Positions 34,408 through 44,991 of a stretch of DNA of 64,000 nucleotides are shown piece by piece (position 1 is the first letter of the stretch; the number at the start of each line of letters is the position of its first letter). Location of the stretch: assembly GCA_023078685.1 (NCBI GenBank), contig JALGAS010000003.1, positions 1,860,001 to 1,924,000 of the forward strand. Direction: 5' to 3'. The position numbers and the translations under genes were made by a program. The notes under the pieces are model-generated. The model saw only the letters and a list, made by a program, of their open reading frames with translations, made no database searches and was not told the DNA's origin. The stretch comes from Neopestalotiopsis rosae. Its lineage: Eukaryota > Ascomycota > Sordariomycetes > Amphisphaeriales > Sporocadaceae.

Positions 34408-35955
34408 TTACAACCAGCTTAAGGGGCCCGATAATGACAGATCCGTGGACCCCTTTTCGTCCACCCACCTCTCCAGCCTCTCCTCGCCAAAATGCACACC
34501 CAGCAGCGCGAGCCCGAAATCATCGACATCGCCAGGTCCCACCACTTGAAGCGCGTCCTCGAGGCGCGTAGTCAAGAGTCCCAGCAGCGGGTCCTTTTCC
34601 TTCTCCGTACTCGTCGCCGTTGCTTCCGCTCCCGGCAAAAAAGAAGCCGTCTTCTTCCTCCACGCGTACGCGCTCCGGGCCGACCAGACGCCGCGCCGCA
34701 GCGTCAGGACGACGCCGCCGGGACAGTTTGACCAGCCGAGCTTCTGCAGCAGGTATATATTCAGCACGATGCGCGCCGCGACAAAGGTGCGACGAACCGA
34801 CTCGGCGAGGATAAAAACGTGCCACGAAAGGTCCTGACTGCTACTACTGGGGTCATCATTATCCGAATAATAGTGATCGCAGTCATATCCTCCATCATCG
34901 CGGCACGTGCTGCTTCTGCTCTTCTCCGCTACTACTACTTTTCGGTCCGTCATCGTCTTCTCCGCGCTCGCCCACATGGCGTCGCACCACGCCAGCAGCG
35001 TGTTCACGAGGTCGTCGGCCCGGGCCCGGGCGCGCACGTCGCCGTCAAAGAGCCGCAGCGTCTGGTACGCCAGCAGGGCGTGGACGCGGGCGAGGTGCTC
35101 GCGGGTGGTCATCCCCAGCGTTGGGTCCAAGCCGCTGCTTCCGCTTCCGCTCCTGCCTCCCACCACTAACACGGCCTCAGCCGCGGCCGCGTGCAGGGCC
35201 TCTTGCTCCTGTATCAGCTGCTCGGTGCGGAGCTCGAGGATGCGCAGCGCCGTGGCAGCGTTGGCTGGCGTGCGGTGCTGATACGTCGAGATGGCGGTAT
35301 AGGCGTCCTGTATGACGCGCGGCATGTCGTGCCGGTACAGCTCCGGGTGAATGAGGGGGTTCGCGGCGGGCGAGTCGGTAGTAAAAGTATTGGGAGAGGA
35401 AGAATAACACGGAAAAGAAGCAGCGACGAGAGGTAATGTAGTAGATGATGAGGACGACCCCGATACCCAATCGAAGAGCCAATTGCGAATCGTGTCCACG
35501 TACATTTGCTGGCTCGATGCCGTCACGTCGTCCTGCTGCGGTGCCGCGCGCTCGCGGCGCCAGCTCGAAGGGTGGACGAACCAGGGCAGTGCTGGTGACT
35601 CGTCCCTCTGAGCTGGAACCAGGTCCGTGGGGGACTGCTGGGCGTGGCCCAGGTCATACGAGTCCAGAGGCGGGAGAGTAGACTCTAGGTCCAGCAAGTC
35701 GCCAGAAAGATTGATATCCGCGTCAAATAGTGGCACTGCCACAGGGAAGTCGCCAGCGTCCGTCAAGTCCGCCACTGGTGTTTCAGAACGTAAATACGGC
35801 GGCGATGGAGCCAGAGCCGGGACCGGACGCCTTGCCGGCGGATAGTGACAAGACACTCCGCGTTGTACGCATCTCCGACAGGCTGGTGTCTGTTTTGTAC
35901 ATTGTCGTTTCGCCTTTGTGCAAGCTGTACATGCTCGACGCCATGGAGTATACAT
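34408..35955 (-). CDS. Zn2Cys6 transcription factor
   Basis: A single exon of 515 residues from the first real ATG at 35955; the frame stays open upstream to a GTG at 36072. The N-terminus MYTPWRRACTACTKAKRQ begins a Gal4-type cluster with spacing C-x2-C-x6-C-x6-C-x2-C-x6-C, ending RRCVQRGVSCHYPP. After it come a Pro-rich linker, an acidic region, and a helical C-terminal domain containing LSWHVFILAESVRRTFVAAR and LALLGVHFGEERLERWVDE. This resembles pathway-type regulators in which the large fungal_trans domain is reduced, but I cannot name it. It is divergent from the SDR gene with 558 bp between the starts, so the two may be co-regulated. The GC-rich coding sequence produces long shadow frames. 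Confidence 0.87.
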   Translation of the reverse strand: MYTPWRRACTACTKAKRQCTKQTPACRRCVQRGVSCHYPPARRPVPALAPSPPYLRSETPVADLTDAGDFPVAVPLFDADINLSGDLLDLESTLPPLDSYDLGHAQQSPTDLVPAQRDESPALPWFVHPSSWRRERAAPQQDDVTASSQQMYVDTIRNWLFDWVSGSSSSSTTLPLVAASFPCYSSSPNTFTTDSPAANPLIHPELYRHDMPRVIQDAYTAISTYQHRTPANAATALRILELRTEQLIQEQEALHAAAAEAVLVVGGRSGSGSSGLDPTLGMTTREHLARVHALLAYQTLRLFDGDVRARARADDLVNTLLAWCDAMWASAEKTMTDRKVVVAEKSRSSTCRDDGGYDCDHYYSDNDDPSSSSQDLSWHVFILAESVRRTFVAARIVLNIYLLQKLGWSNCPGGVVLTLRRGVWSARSAYAWRKKTASFLPGAEATATSTEKEKDPLLGLLTTRLEDALQVVGPGDVDDFGLALLGVHFGEERLERWVDEKGSTDLSLSGPLSWL

Positions 35956-36513
35956 TGTATATCCAGGCGGGTGAGTGTCAGCAGCTGTGGTGGGACTCTT
36001 CGTTGACTGATCTAGTCTACAACTGAGAGACACAATGCTTCCATGATCGTCGGCTGCTTGGTAATGAAACACCTCGTTCGTGCAATGAGAGTAAAGGTCT
36101 TACGTGAGGCTTCTTACAAATTGCGGCTTGGCTTCGGGGACAATGTCAGCATAGGTTGCGGAAGACTGGCGGACAATTGTGGAGACGGACGGGCCTGAGT
36201 CAACGGCACTGCTAGTATAGGCGGCGGGTATTTCTTACGGGTTTCCGCTAAACTATCATGAGACCAGACATTTCCGCAAGCAAAGGGATGACAATGATGT
36301 ATTCGAATACTCGATCGTATTGCGGATTTGCGCAGAGATGTGTAATGTTCCGCTCAGCACCCACCGATGGGCTTAGGACTGTGTATATGGAAAATGTATA
36401 TATAACAAAGCAAAGTCGGCACTTCAGGTTCTTACTTAGCCATGGTCTCTCCATAAGGCGTTGCACTCTATATCAAGTAAACACAAGAGAACTGCAAATT
36501 AAACTTTCAAAAA
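35956..36513. promoter_or_regulatory. Divergent promoter region, Zn2Cys6 regulator / SDR
   Basis: 558 bp between the two start codons, AT-richer than the flanking genes. A TATA-like TATATATAA occurs about 120 bp upstream of the SDR ATG (near 36396-36404). I did not identify an inverted CGG pair typical of Zn2Cys6 binding with certainty. Confidence 0.45.
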
Positions 36514-37657
36514 ATGCCTTCCAAACTTGAAGAATTGTTCTCCTCGGCATCCACGAGCAACCTCTTAAAGTCTCCAGACTTTATCAAAACCAAGCACCAA
36601 AAAGCCTACGAGGGCATCGCCCCGACACGACCAGAGCTGTCACAAGCCGGTCGCACCGTGCTCATCACCGGCGGCAACAGCGGCATCGGCTACGCCGCCG
36701 CCCTCGCCTTTGGTCAGGCGGGAGCCTCGCGCGTCATCATCACCGGCCGCCGGGCCGCCGCCACCACCGAGGCGGCGACCGCGCTCGGCGCGCAACTTAC
36801 GGGCGGCAAGAACGTCGAGTTCATCGGCACGTCGAGCGACATTGCCGATCCCGAGGCCATTGACAGCCTCTGGGCCGACCTCGGGGCCCGCGGAATACAT
36901 GTCGACGTCCTCGTCCTCAATGCGGCGCAGTTCTCGGAAACCCGGGGCATTCTCGAGCGCGGCGTCGAGGCGGTCTGGGCGGATTACAATGTTAACCTCC
37001 GCGCGCAGCTGCACATGGCGGAGAAGTTCCACAGACAGAGATCCGCTGCGTCAGGCACCGATGAACCGCCAAAGGTAGGAAAGACATGAACAAAACCTGA
37101 CCCTTTCGTTTTGCCAAGCCAAAACTGTGAAACCCCTGTCTCTAACAAACATCTTCTCTAGTTTCTCGTCATGGTCTCTACTGCTGCCATCCACGAGTGG
37201 GCAGTCAATGACCCGTACCCATCCTATGGGCTCACCAAGAACGCAGGGGCCCTGGCCATGCAACTGATCGCCAGAGAGGTCAGCCCAGAGGAGATACAAA
37301 TCGTCAGCTTCCATCCCGGGGCCATCTTCACAGACGCCGCCAAAAGGCAAGGGGCGAGAGAGGATATGTTCAACTGGATCGACGGTAAGGAACTTCCCTC
37401 TACCATCCTCGGCCGCACTCTTTGAGAAAGTCGTCGAAATCATGGAAAACCCCAGAGCATCAAATGCTGACACAAGTAAATTCGCCGCGTTAGCCAACGT
37501 TCCAGGACAGTTTGCCGTTTGGGCGGCCTCGACGCAGGCGAGTTTTCTTCACGGCAGATATGTCTGGGCCGAATGGGATGTGAATGAGCTGGAGAATTTG
37601 CAGGAAAGACTCGAAAATGATGAAAACCTCCTGCGAATTGGTGTTCACGGGATCTAG
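36514..37657 (+). CDS. Short-chain dehydrogenase/reductase
   Basis: Exons 36514..37074, 37162..37384 and 37494..37657 give 315 residues. Classical SDR motifs are visible: the cofactor loop TGGNSGIG (52-59), LVLNAAQ as the NNAG equivalent, a candidate catalytic Ser193, and Y209-x3-K213 in SYGLTKNAG. The substrate side ends in VPGQFAVWAASTQASFLHG, common in fungal SDRs of unknown substrate. The third exon is needed to recover that segment; reading through the second intron instead stops early at 37425. Arg63-type and GRR residues after the loop (ITGRRA) favour NADP(H), by inference. The divergent neighbour is a Zn2Cys6 regulator. Confidence 0.9.
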
Positions 37658-37965
37658 TAGGGGACTGCCCGACGACATGTGTGATGTCAAGAATGTCTAG
37701 TGGACAGTCCAAAATAGATGTAGATACAGTCAAAGTGTGTCCTGCCATTATTTAGTACACTATCATCTCTATTGAGCAGATTAAGCACTGAATGCGGCGC
37801 ATCGACGGGGTATTGCTTTCACAGAAGCATATTGGGCTTTTGGATGATTGTTGAGTGGTGGGATGTATATCTGAACGTGTATCACATACTCTTTAGTCGA
37901 AAGCAGTATAATAAACAATGAACACCTTGTCCATGCCGGGCCCTTGTTCTACGATTTTCCGTCCT
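37658..37965. other. Convergent intergenic region, SDR / YRA1
   Basis: About 0.3 kb of presumed 3' untranslated DNA of both genes. Nothing else is seen in it. Confidence 0.5.
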
Positions 37966-39515
37966 TTACTCAATCATGTCGACGTCGTCGCCGCCAGCTG
38001 GGGCCTCAGTAGATGGAGCAGCAGCCGGGGCATCGCTGGCGGTACCACCGGGACCAAAGTAGTCCGCCATCTCAGCATCCAGCTCTTCTTGAGTCTTCTT
38101 GGGTCGTCCTCCACGTCCCTTGCGCTCGCCGCCCTCTCCTCGCGGAGTCTGGCTTCCTCCCTCCTCACGTCGCTGACCAGGTCGTCTTCCACCTTGTCCT
38201 CGTCTGCGAGGAATGGGGCTGCGCGATCGTCTACCACCAGACGGCACATAACGGTCAATACCGCGATCCTTGTCAGGAGAGTAGGATCTGGATCGGTCAG
38301 ATGGTTGAGTAATTCTGTCGGCCAAGGACCGTCCTGGCAACTGAGCTGTATCGAATGGGTTGCGCCGGGGGCCCGAGGGAAGAATGGTCAGCCGGATCGG
38401 CTGGCCCTTTGCATTGGCTCCGTCAAACTCTCGAACGGCTTCCTTTGCATCCTGGTGCTCTTCGTAGGTGACATAAGCCAGCCCCTCTGAGCGTCCAGCG
38501 CGATCATAGATCATGTCAATTTTCAGCAGCGGACCGATTCTGTTGAAAAGTCCCTGTTGTGATGCTTGTTAGCGATGATTTGGGTCGTTCCAATCACGCT
38601 CAAAGCTAGCGGCTCACCTCCAAGTCGGACTTGCTGAGATCGTAGTGTAGGTTTTCGACCTTGATCTTGGTGCCACGGGTTTCCTCGCTACATTTCCTGC
38701 ATTAGCCTAGGTGACATTGGACTTCGTCAAGCAAGGAGACGAACCGTGACGAAGGGCCGGGCGAACGGCGTCGAGAGTTTCGAGATCGACTGTATGAATG
38801 GCTGTCCTCAAACTTATCGTGAACCCATTCCCTAGAGTACGGTCAGCCCATTTGTTATTTTCACAATATTGTTTTCGTCTGGGGAACGTACGAATCCATG
38901 TTTCTCGAATCATCTCTGGTTGACTGTCTCGCAGTAACGAGGTCGCTACGTTAGCCGTGATTATTCCTCAGGGGTATTGGCGACCCAGCACCCGAACCCG
39001 AGCCATCGAGAATCGCAAGTGTCGAGGTTGTGTCGCTTTCTGGAGAATCGCGCGCGTAAAACTTGTTTTTTTTCGATACATCGTTGGGAGGGGTTCGTGG
39101 GCGCTGGTCTGGGTGTGGGTATATTTCAAAAGGTAGGAGAGTGAGCAACCTGCAAGGTGCCGTAATGGTAAGCTTTTCGAGGTCTGGATTGAGGATGGAG
39201 AGGGGGAATTGTGCATAAAGACAAATGTAGGAATGCGTGAGAGCTGTTGGTCGTCTTGCCTTTCTTACGCCATCGCGCGGGTACGAGTCTCGCTCTCGAG
39301 GACGTGAGCCTCCTCCACCTCCTCCGCCCAAGCGACCGCCGCCATTGCCATTGCCACCTCTGCGTCGAGGGCCGCCTTTCTTCTGCTGCAAAAGGTGATG
39401 CACGTTAGCGAACTTGGAACTGTCTGGATGGACGGGACACAACATCAACAGCAATTGCGATTTCAATCAAACATACCTGGTTCTCAGCGACTATCTCGTC
39501 CAAGCTGCGGTCCAT
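37966..39515 (-). CDS. YRA1: mRNA export adaptor Yra1/ALY (REF family)
   Basis: Couples transcription and splicing to nuclear mRNA export by binding Sub2/UAP56 and Mex67. Exons 39515..39477, 39385..39269, 38923..38892, 38831..38745, 38687..38618 and 38553..37966 give 310 residues. The N-terminus MDRSLDEIVAENQ is the UAP56-binding motif, followed by an RG/GGG-rich box. One RRM (about 97-173) runs from GTKIKVENLHYDLSKSDLE to GQPIRLTIL. An RS/RG-rich tail ends with EELDAEMADYFGPGG, the second UAP56-binding-type motif. Intron 2 (39268..38924, 345 nt) is far longer than the others and is stop-free over most of its length. The exon 2 acceptor is a CAGCAG tandem (NAGNAG), so one Gln may be optional. 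Confidence 0.93.
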
Positions 39516-40213
39516 ATTGCTGGTGATTATCCCAAATATCGTGAGAAAAGGTGAGTGAGGAAGACTGCAGTTGAGAGTCAGATCCTCCGACGCGGCTGAT
39601 GTACCTAGGCTAGGCGACCGAACCTACTGTAGCTCGCGGGTGGTGGATGTTGGATTGACGGGTGCCAGGTTGATTGGTTCCAGTCAGCAGCAGCTAGTCT
39701 GCCTACCAGGTATGTACTCTCAGCGGATTGTGGAGCTTGGCGAAAGAAAGTGGGGCCGCTTGCTTGCCTGCGTGGGTACGTACTTCATACCAGACATATC
39801 AGATCTGTAAAAGGACGTCCTGCACGTAAACGTTATTCCATTCTCTGAACGTGTTGCTATTTTCAATTCTATTGTAATAAAAGTCCACAATATGTCGTCT
39901 GGGGAATTCGTGTTGTATTCGATTTCTAGTTTGTCACCAAATTCCAAAGACGCCAATGACAAAGGACCGCTGTACAAGACTGCTTTATATCTTTCGTGAT
40001 CCATCGTTTCTGAATATTATCTGAAGAAGCTAAGCAGAAGTTGTATTCTTCCTGTATAGCAGCAGTGGGAGATCCTTCAGCTGTCCATGTCGATGTTTTG
40101 TTTTGTCATTTCCGACATCATCTTTTGGTAATAATACAAATACCCAGCGTAATATACATATTTTCCCACTCTCTCCTCCTTGGTGCTTTTCCTAAGAATA
40201 AAAATATTCCACA
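39516..40213. other. YRA1 upstream region and 3' region of next gene
   Basis: About 0.7 kb. A CCTAGGCTAGG motif sits at 39604-39614, about 90 bp upstream of the YRA1 ATG. The remainder is AT-rich with no recognised gene. Confidence 0.5.
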
Positions 40214-42020
40214 CTAATGACTTACTATCGCATGCGGAACGTCAATCTTGGTAGAATACGGAAACGTGGCAATGGCCGCGTGCTCCTCGGCCTCGCCTGG
40301 AGTGTCCAGGTGCAGGTACACGCCCTCGGCAGACATGGCCGTGAACACGTCTGGCACGGCCGACACCACCGGGCCAGTAGCAATTTGCTCCTCTTGCTCC
40401 TCCTCCGCGACCACCCATTGGTCCTCCCATACGTCTTCGTGGCGCTCCGCCACACCAAAGTTCCAGCCGAGGCCCTTGCTGCTCTTCGTATTGACGTCGC
40501 TGCCCAGGTCTTGTCCGATTATGTCGGCCTCGGCGCAAAAGATGAGGTACGACCCCGGCGACACAATATCAGACGAAGAAGAAGAGGAAGATGGCGATGC
40601 TGCTCCATCGCTGCCCAGCTTCTTCTCGTACTGTGCCTCAAAAGCCCTGATGAAGTCGTCAATGCCCTCTTGCTCGGGAGCGGTATAGCTTGTTTCTGGG
40701 TCCAGGGACAGCAGTCCCTGCTTTGCTCCCCATCCGCCGCCACCGCTTACTAGAAAGGTGTGAAGATAAAAAGATTAGTCGACAAGGAACCGGCAAGTTG
40801 TTGAGTGAGTGAGGGGAACGGAGGGTGGGGGCGGAGAGATATAAAACTTACAAATCTTGTGAATTCGCAGACCATGCTTTCCTATCCGCGACAGAGCCTC
40901 CCAGTTCATCTCCACCATCTTCTTCTCCGATTCAAACTCGTCATGGTGCTCGCTGTAGGGCTGAATGGACGCAAAGGCAGCATCCCTCTCGACCACGTGC
41001 GGCGGGACCACGACGGCCCAGACGCCCACGGCGTGGCTGTTGGTGTTTTCGCGCTGGGCCAGGAACCGCGGGATGAGGTCCTCGAGCTCCTTGGACGCGG
41101 GCTCGGGCTTGTTGTCGTTGTCGTTGTTGTTACCTTCTCCTCCCCGTACGACCTGGCGCACAATGTTGCCCAGGCCCGCGGCGATCTTGCGCGGCGTCGT
41201 CAGCGGGATCAGGGGGAGCTGCGGCGTGAAGCGCGGGCCGGCGTCCGTGACCACCTCGATGGCCTGGTGCGCCTTGTCCTGCATCAGCGTGGCCTCGAAG
41301 CGGTTGGTGCCCGCGGCATTTCTCTCGTAGCGCGTCGCGAACAGCGTCGATCGCCGCCCGTTCTGAAAAATGGTGTTGGCCATGGGGATCGTGACGTGGG
41401 AGTTGAAGGGCTGGCCGGGATAGGCGGCCGATACGGATATCGAGGCGGCGCGATCCACGTCACGACGGCTGCCCTCGTCGCCATTCTGCTGCTCCCAGAG
41501 ATGAGGCAGGATGCCGCTGGGCCCGTACAGGATCGACAGGCCCGACTGTTGCCGGGCGCCCAGCTTGTTTGTCTGAAGACCGTCCGTCAATCCGGCCAAG
41601 ACGTCTATGGTGGCACTTGCGTGAGGCTCGCCCGGAGGCGCCAGGGCTTCCAGGAAAGTCGACATGAACTCATGGCTCTCTAGGCATTTTGCCATGTCCT
41701 TGGATGCGAGCAGGACCAAGGCGCTCTTTGAATCACCCGAACCTGCTATCCATGGTCGTTTCCAGTGCCCCAATTGCGTCTGGTTCTCGACAAATTTACG
41801 CAATTCCTCAGTCACAATGGCCTGTGGATAAATCAGCATAAGTTTTCTTGCATTACCGCACGTTGGTGTCGGACGTGGTGCACGTACATACCGGGTCATT
41901 TTTCTTGCCTTTGACAGTCAAGCTGAAGTACTCCAAAGGTGTTGTATGCGGCTGCCGGCCACTACTGGCTTGACTGTAGCGACGTACGAAGCCCAATGGG
42001 GCCGAGATGCATCGCCGCAT
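40214..42020 (-). CDS. Conserved-looking protein of unknown function with mitochondrial-type presequence
   Basis: Exons 42020..41892, 41821..40852 and 40749..40214 give 544 residues. The N-terminus MRRCISAPLGFVRRYSQASS is basic, Ser-rich and without acidic residues, with an RRYS-type processing site, so mitochondrial import is likely. The body has VLLASKDMAKCLES, then IDVLAGLTDGLQTNKLGARQ, ISVSAAYPGQPFNSH, and IPMANTIFQNGRRSTLFATR. The last exon has LSGGGGWGAKQGLLSLDPE and the short tail PGSYLIFCAEAD, then an acidic region. I believe orthologues are widespread in filamentous fungi and weakly recall a FIST-like fold, but I cannot confirm either. Splice phases agree at both introns (GTATGT and GTAAGT donors). 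Confidence 0.82.
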
Positions 42021-42686
42021 CTCTCCAAAAGACTAAATAGCTACACTTGCTGGAGTCGCAGCAGTAGCAGCAGCGGATTGTTGTATCGGACTGCGTCGCG
42101 ATATCGTAGACGTCAATAGACTCTGCCGGATTACAAAAGTCGACAACGAGACACGCTAATCGGTCAATGTGGGGCTCGGGCCACATCTGGGGATTAACAT
42201 TCATTGAATCATTTATGGAATTGATTAACATGCATCCAAGTTACCGAACAATGAAGGATTTAGCAAGGCTAGTTCAATTCGATACGAGCCTATCATCTAC
42301 TACGCGTGGAATATTAGGGGGTGTTTTTTCAACCTCTTGAGAGCATTGACTTTCGAGTTCTCAAATGGCTTATCAAATCGCACAGCGGGCAAGTGACTTG
42401 TCGTGGCAGTTCATTCGGAATAGGCATGTGATTCGAAGCGAAAATATTTGTTTGAATATATGTTCTGTATTGTTGATATTACACCATGCCTATCTACACA
42501 ATACCCAGTTCTCCACCATTGTTATAGTAAGATAGGCGAGTCTGTATCTCAGCCAGCTTTGTACAGTTTTTAGCCCCGTATCCCAAATATGTATATATAA
42601 ATCCCAAAGAATACTGATTGACTATGCTACATCATATTCGTCGCTACAGCGGTATGACCTACCGGCTCTCATGGCTTTTTTATCGA
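42021..42686. other. Intergenic region between the unknown mitochondrial protein and FLC2-like gene
   Basis: About 0.67 kb of AT-rich DNA. It holds the promoter of the unknown-protein gene and the 3' end of the FLC2-like gene. No gene recognised. Confidence 0.5.
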
Positions 42687-44991
42687 TTAATAGCCACCAG
42701 GCCGTCGGTAACCACCGTAACCTCCGACATTGGGTAAGGCCGGTTCTCGTCCCATTGGTGCTGCACTGCCCAGGAGCTGTTCGTGGCTCTGGTCACCTGC
42801 ATATGGCTGACCAGACGTAATTGGTCGGTTGTACGAAGGGAGAGAGTAAGGGTTGTTCGGTTCTGCGCCCATGTATCGCTCAGGAGACTGACCCCTGGCT
42901 AGGGGCTGCTTGCTCTCGTGGACGTGATCGCCAAGAGAAAATGCTGTCGCATGTGGCTCATTCTTGTTGATGGGATCGAGAAGGAGCGAGTTGCGCGCAT
43001 CAAGAGGCGTGAGTGTATCCATGTCACGCTGCATTTTTTCTGTAAAGAAAGCGCACAAATTAGTATGCCAAAATGGTTTGGTGAAACTTTTGCAGAGCAT
43101 CTTGTTCAGACTTACCCATTTCCTTTCTCCGCTTACGGTGCGGGTTCGCTTTGACACAGGCAACAACGGCATTGTAGATGATCAGAATGGCCAGAATACC
43201 AGCGAGTGCGGCTTGTACGGCGATAAGGGCCACACCAGCCACCGTCTGTGTTGTCTCGGCAATGGCGAACTCCTCCACAAAGATCAAGATGCAAGCCACG
43301 GAAAGGACTCGCACGACTTGAATCATGATGTTGACGACATTGCCAGATTTGCGCTCAAATGGCCGACTCCAAAGGAGAAGGCAGAGCATGAGTGCCTCAA
43401 TGACGAGGGATGTGATTGTCTGGGCCATGCCGTGACCATCGAGGAGGGTCGTTGTGGCTCCCTTGGCGAACAGGTAAACAATGACAGGGATGAAGATCCA
43501 CCAATAGTCCTTCTTGTACGAATCATAGAACAGACTGTACTTCATCCAGAGACTCTTGTTCTCGTAAAGACCGGAATGGTCACCCTCGGCATTCTTCAGC
43601 TTGCGAGCGGTGCTCCAAATCTTGAAAGCAAAGAAACCCAGAGTAGCGGTAAACAAGGCAAGCGTGACACCGGCCAATACCTTTGCTGCCCACGAATCGC
43701 CATTGGTGAACTGGTACAAGCTGATCAAAACCCAGACTCCGTACAAGAGGAGGATCAGGTGCGTCACTGTACGGGCAATGGATTGCCAGTAGTGCTTGCG
43801 GAATCCGGTCCAGCTCTTGGGGAAGCTTCCAAACAGGGCCCAAGCCTCGAGAATGACCTTGACAAGCAGGATACCGACGATAATGACAGCGATCAGAATG
43901 GCGACAATGAGAAGAACGGTCATGTATGTGTTGGCCTTGGGAACCGCAAGTTCCTCGTAAAAGCCAGAAATACCATTAACAGCTTGGCGGAAAGTCGACT
44001 CCGAGCTGGTGGAAGTCGAGTTAGCTGTGCTGGTCTCGTTGACAGAGGTCTCGAGAGCACGAATGGAGAGCGAGAACTCTTCCATCGCACGCTTAAAGAG
44101 TGTCGAGTCCACGGTGCTCGTGCTTCCATCAGAGTATACGAGCGTGGCGTTCTGCAGATAGTCAAAATTGGCTTCAGTCAGATTGCCACCGGTCACGTTG
44201 CGGAAACTGTCAATCGACCTTTGCATCGATGCCCAGGGAATGACTCCCGTGGAGAAAGCAAAGTTCTTCGCAAAAGACTTGTAGACTTTCGGGTAGTTGA
44301 CCGTAAGCATGGCGTTGGTTGCGAATCCCTGGAATACACCAATGACCTCGCCGAAGCTGGGACTTGGTGCTACGGCAGCACCACCGGCGCCGGCTCCGGC
44401 TGACGACAGTGCACCGCCGATTGCCGAGACACCACCGGCAACAAGGGCCACTCCTGCAACTCCAGCCATGATGTAGGAGACAGCTGCAACATTCGCCGTC
44501 TTGCCATTGGTGACCTCGGATTGCACACAACCGACCTCTGTTCCATCGTCCAGTGATGTCAGAGACATCTGCGCCATGGCGGCGATGTCAGGGACTGAAA
44601 AAGCAATTGCTGGAATCTTGTTGGCGTATTCCGTGGGAATTGCCTGGTCGCCTTTGGCGGCAAAGGTTCCTGCGGGAACGGGGCACAGCTGTTCCACATA
44701 GTTTTCAGCGTCGCAGGGGTTGAAGCTGTTTGAGTACACATCCTGGCCATAGGCAGTGACCTTCAAAGTTGCCGTGACGTTCTGCACCTTGTTGCTGGTT
44801 CCCGACACGTCAAAAGTGACCGTCTTTTGATCCTGGTTGTAGGAAATGTCCACATTGTTCACTGTAATGTCTGATGAAGTATTGCAGTTGGTGAAACTGC
44901 TGGTAGTCAGAATCTGGTCGCCAAGTGCGCCAGCCGCAAACATCGAGGCCAAGGCGGCTGCCCGCCATGTTGTCCAACCTGAGCGTGCCAT
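42687..44991 (-). CDS. FLC2: Flc2-type flavin carrier / TRP-like membrane protein
   Basis: Exons 44991..43116 and 43039..42687 give 742 residues. Residues 1-24 form a signal peptide (MARSGWTTWRAAALASMFAA...). The lumenal ML-like domain follows (about 25-165), containing FNPCDAENYVEQLCPVPAG. A glycine/alanine-rich first hydrophobic segment and about eight further membrane helices make up the TRP-like domain (for example MTVLLIVAILIAVIIVGIL and YWWIFIPVIVYLFAKGATT). The cytosolic tail is Pro/Gly/Tyr-rich and ends GGYGGYRRPGGY. Yeast Flc proteins act in ER FAD import, Ca2+ homeostasis and cell-wall integrity, so this role is transferred by family. Which Flc paralogue it is cannot be fixed. The intron lies just after the last helix (KEM|EKMQRD). 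Confidence 0.92.

Noticed and set aside
37171..37425. SDR ending at the TGA near 37425
   Set aside because: This would drop the conserved GQFAVWAAS...FLHGR segment. Removing the intron 37385..37493 restores it in phase.
40805..41683. 292-codon plus-strand frame opposite the unknown mitochondrial protein gene
   Set aside because: It is a shadow of the GC-rich minus-strand exon, whose splice phases and presequence strongly support the minus strand.
42964..44403. 479-codon plus-strand frame opposite the FLC2-like gene
   Set aside because: The minus strand encodes a clear signal peptide, ML-like domain and TRP-like helices. The plus frame has no recognisable domain and is a codon-bias shadow.
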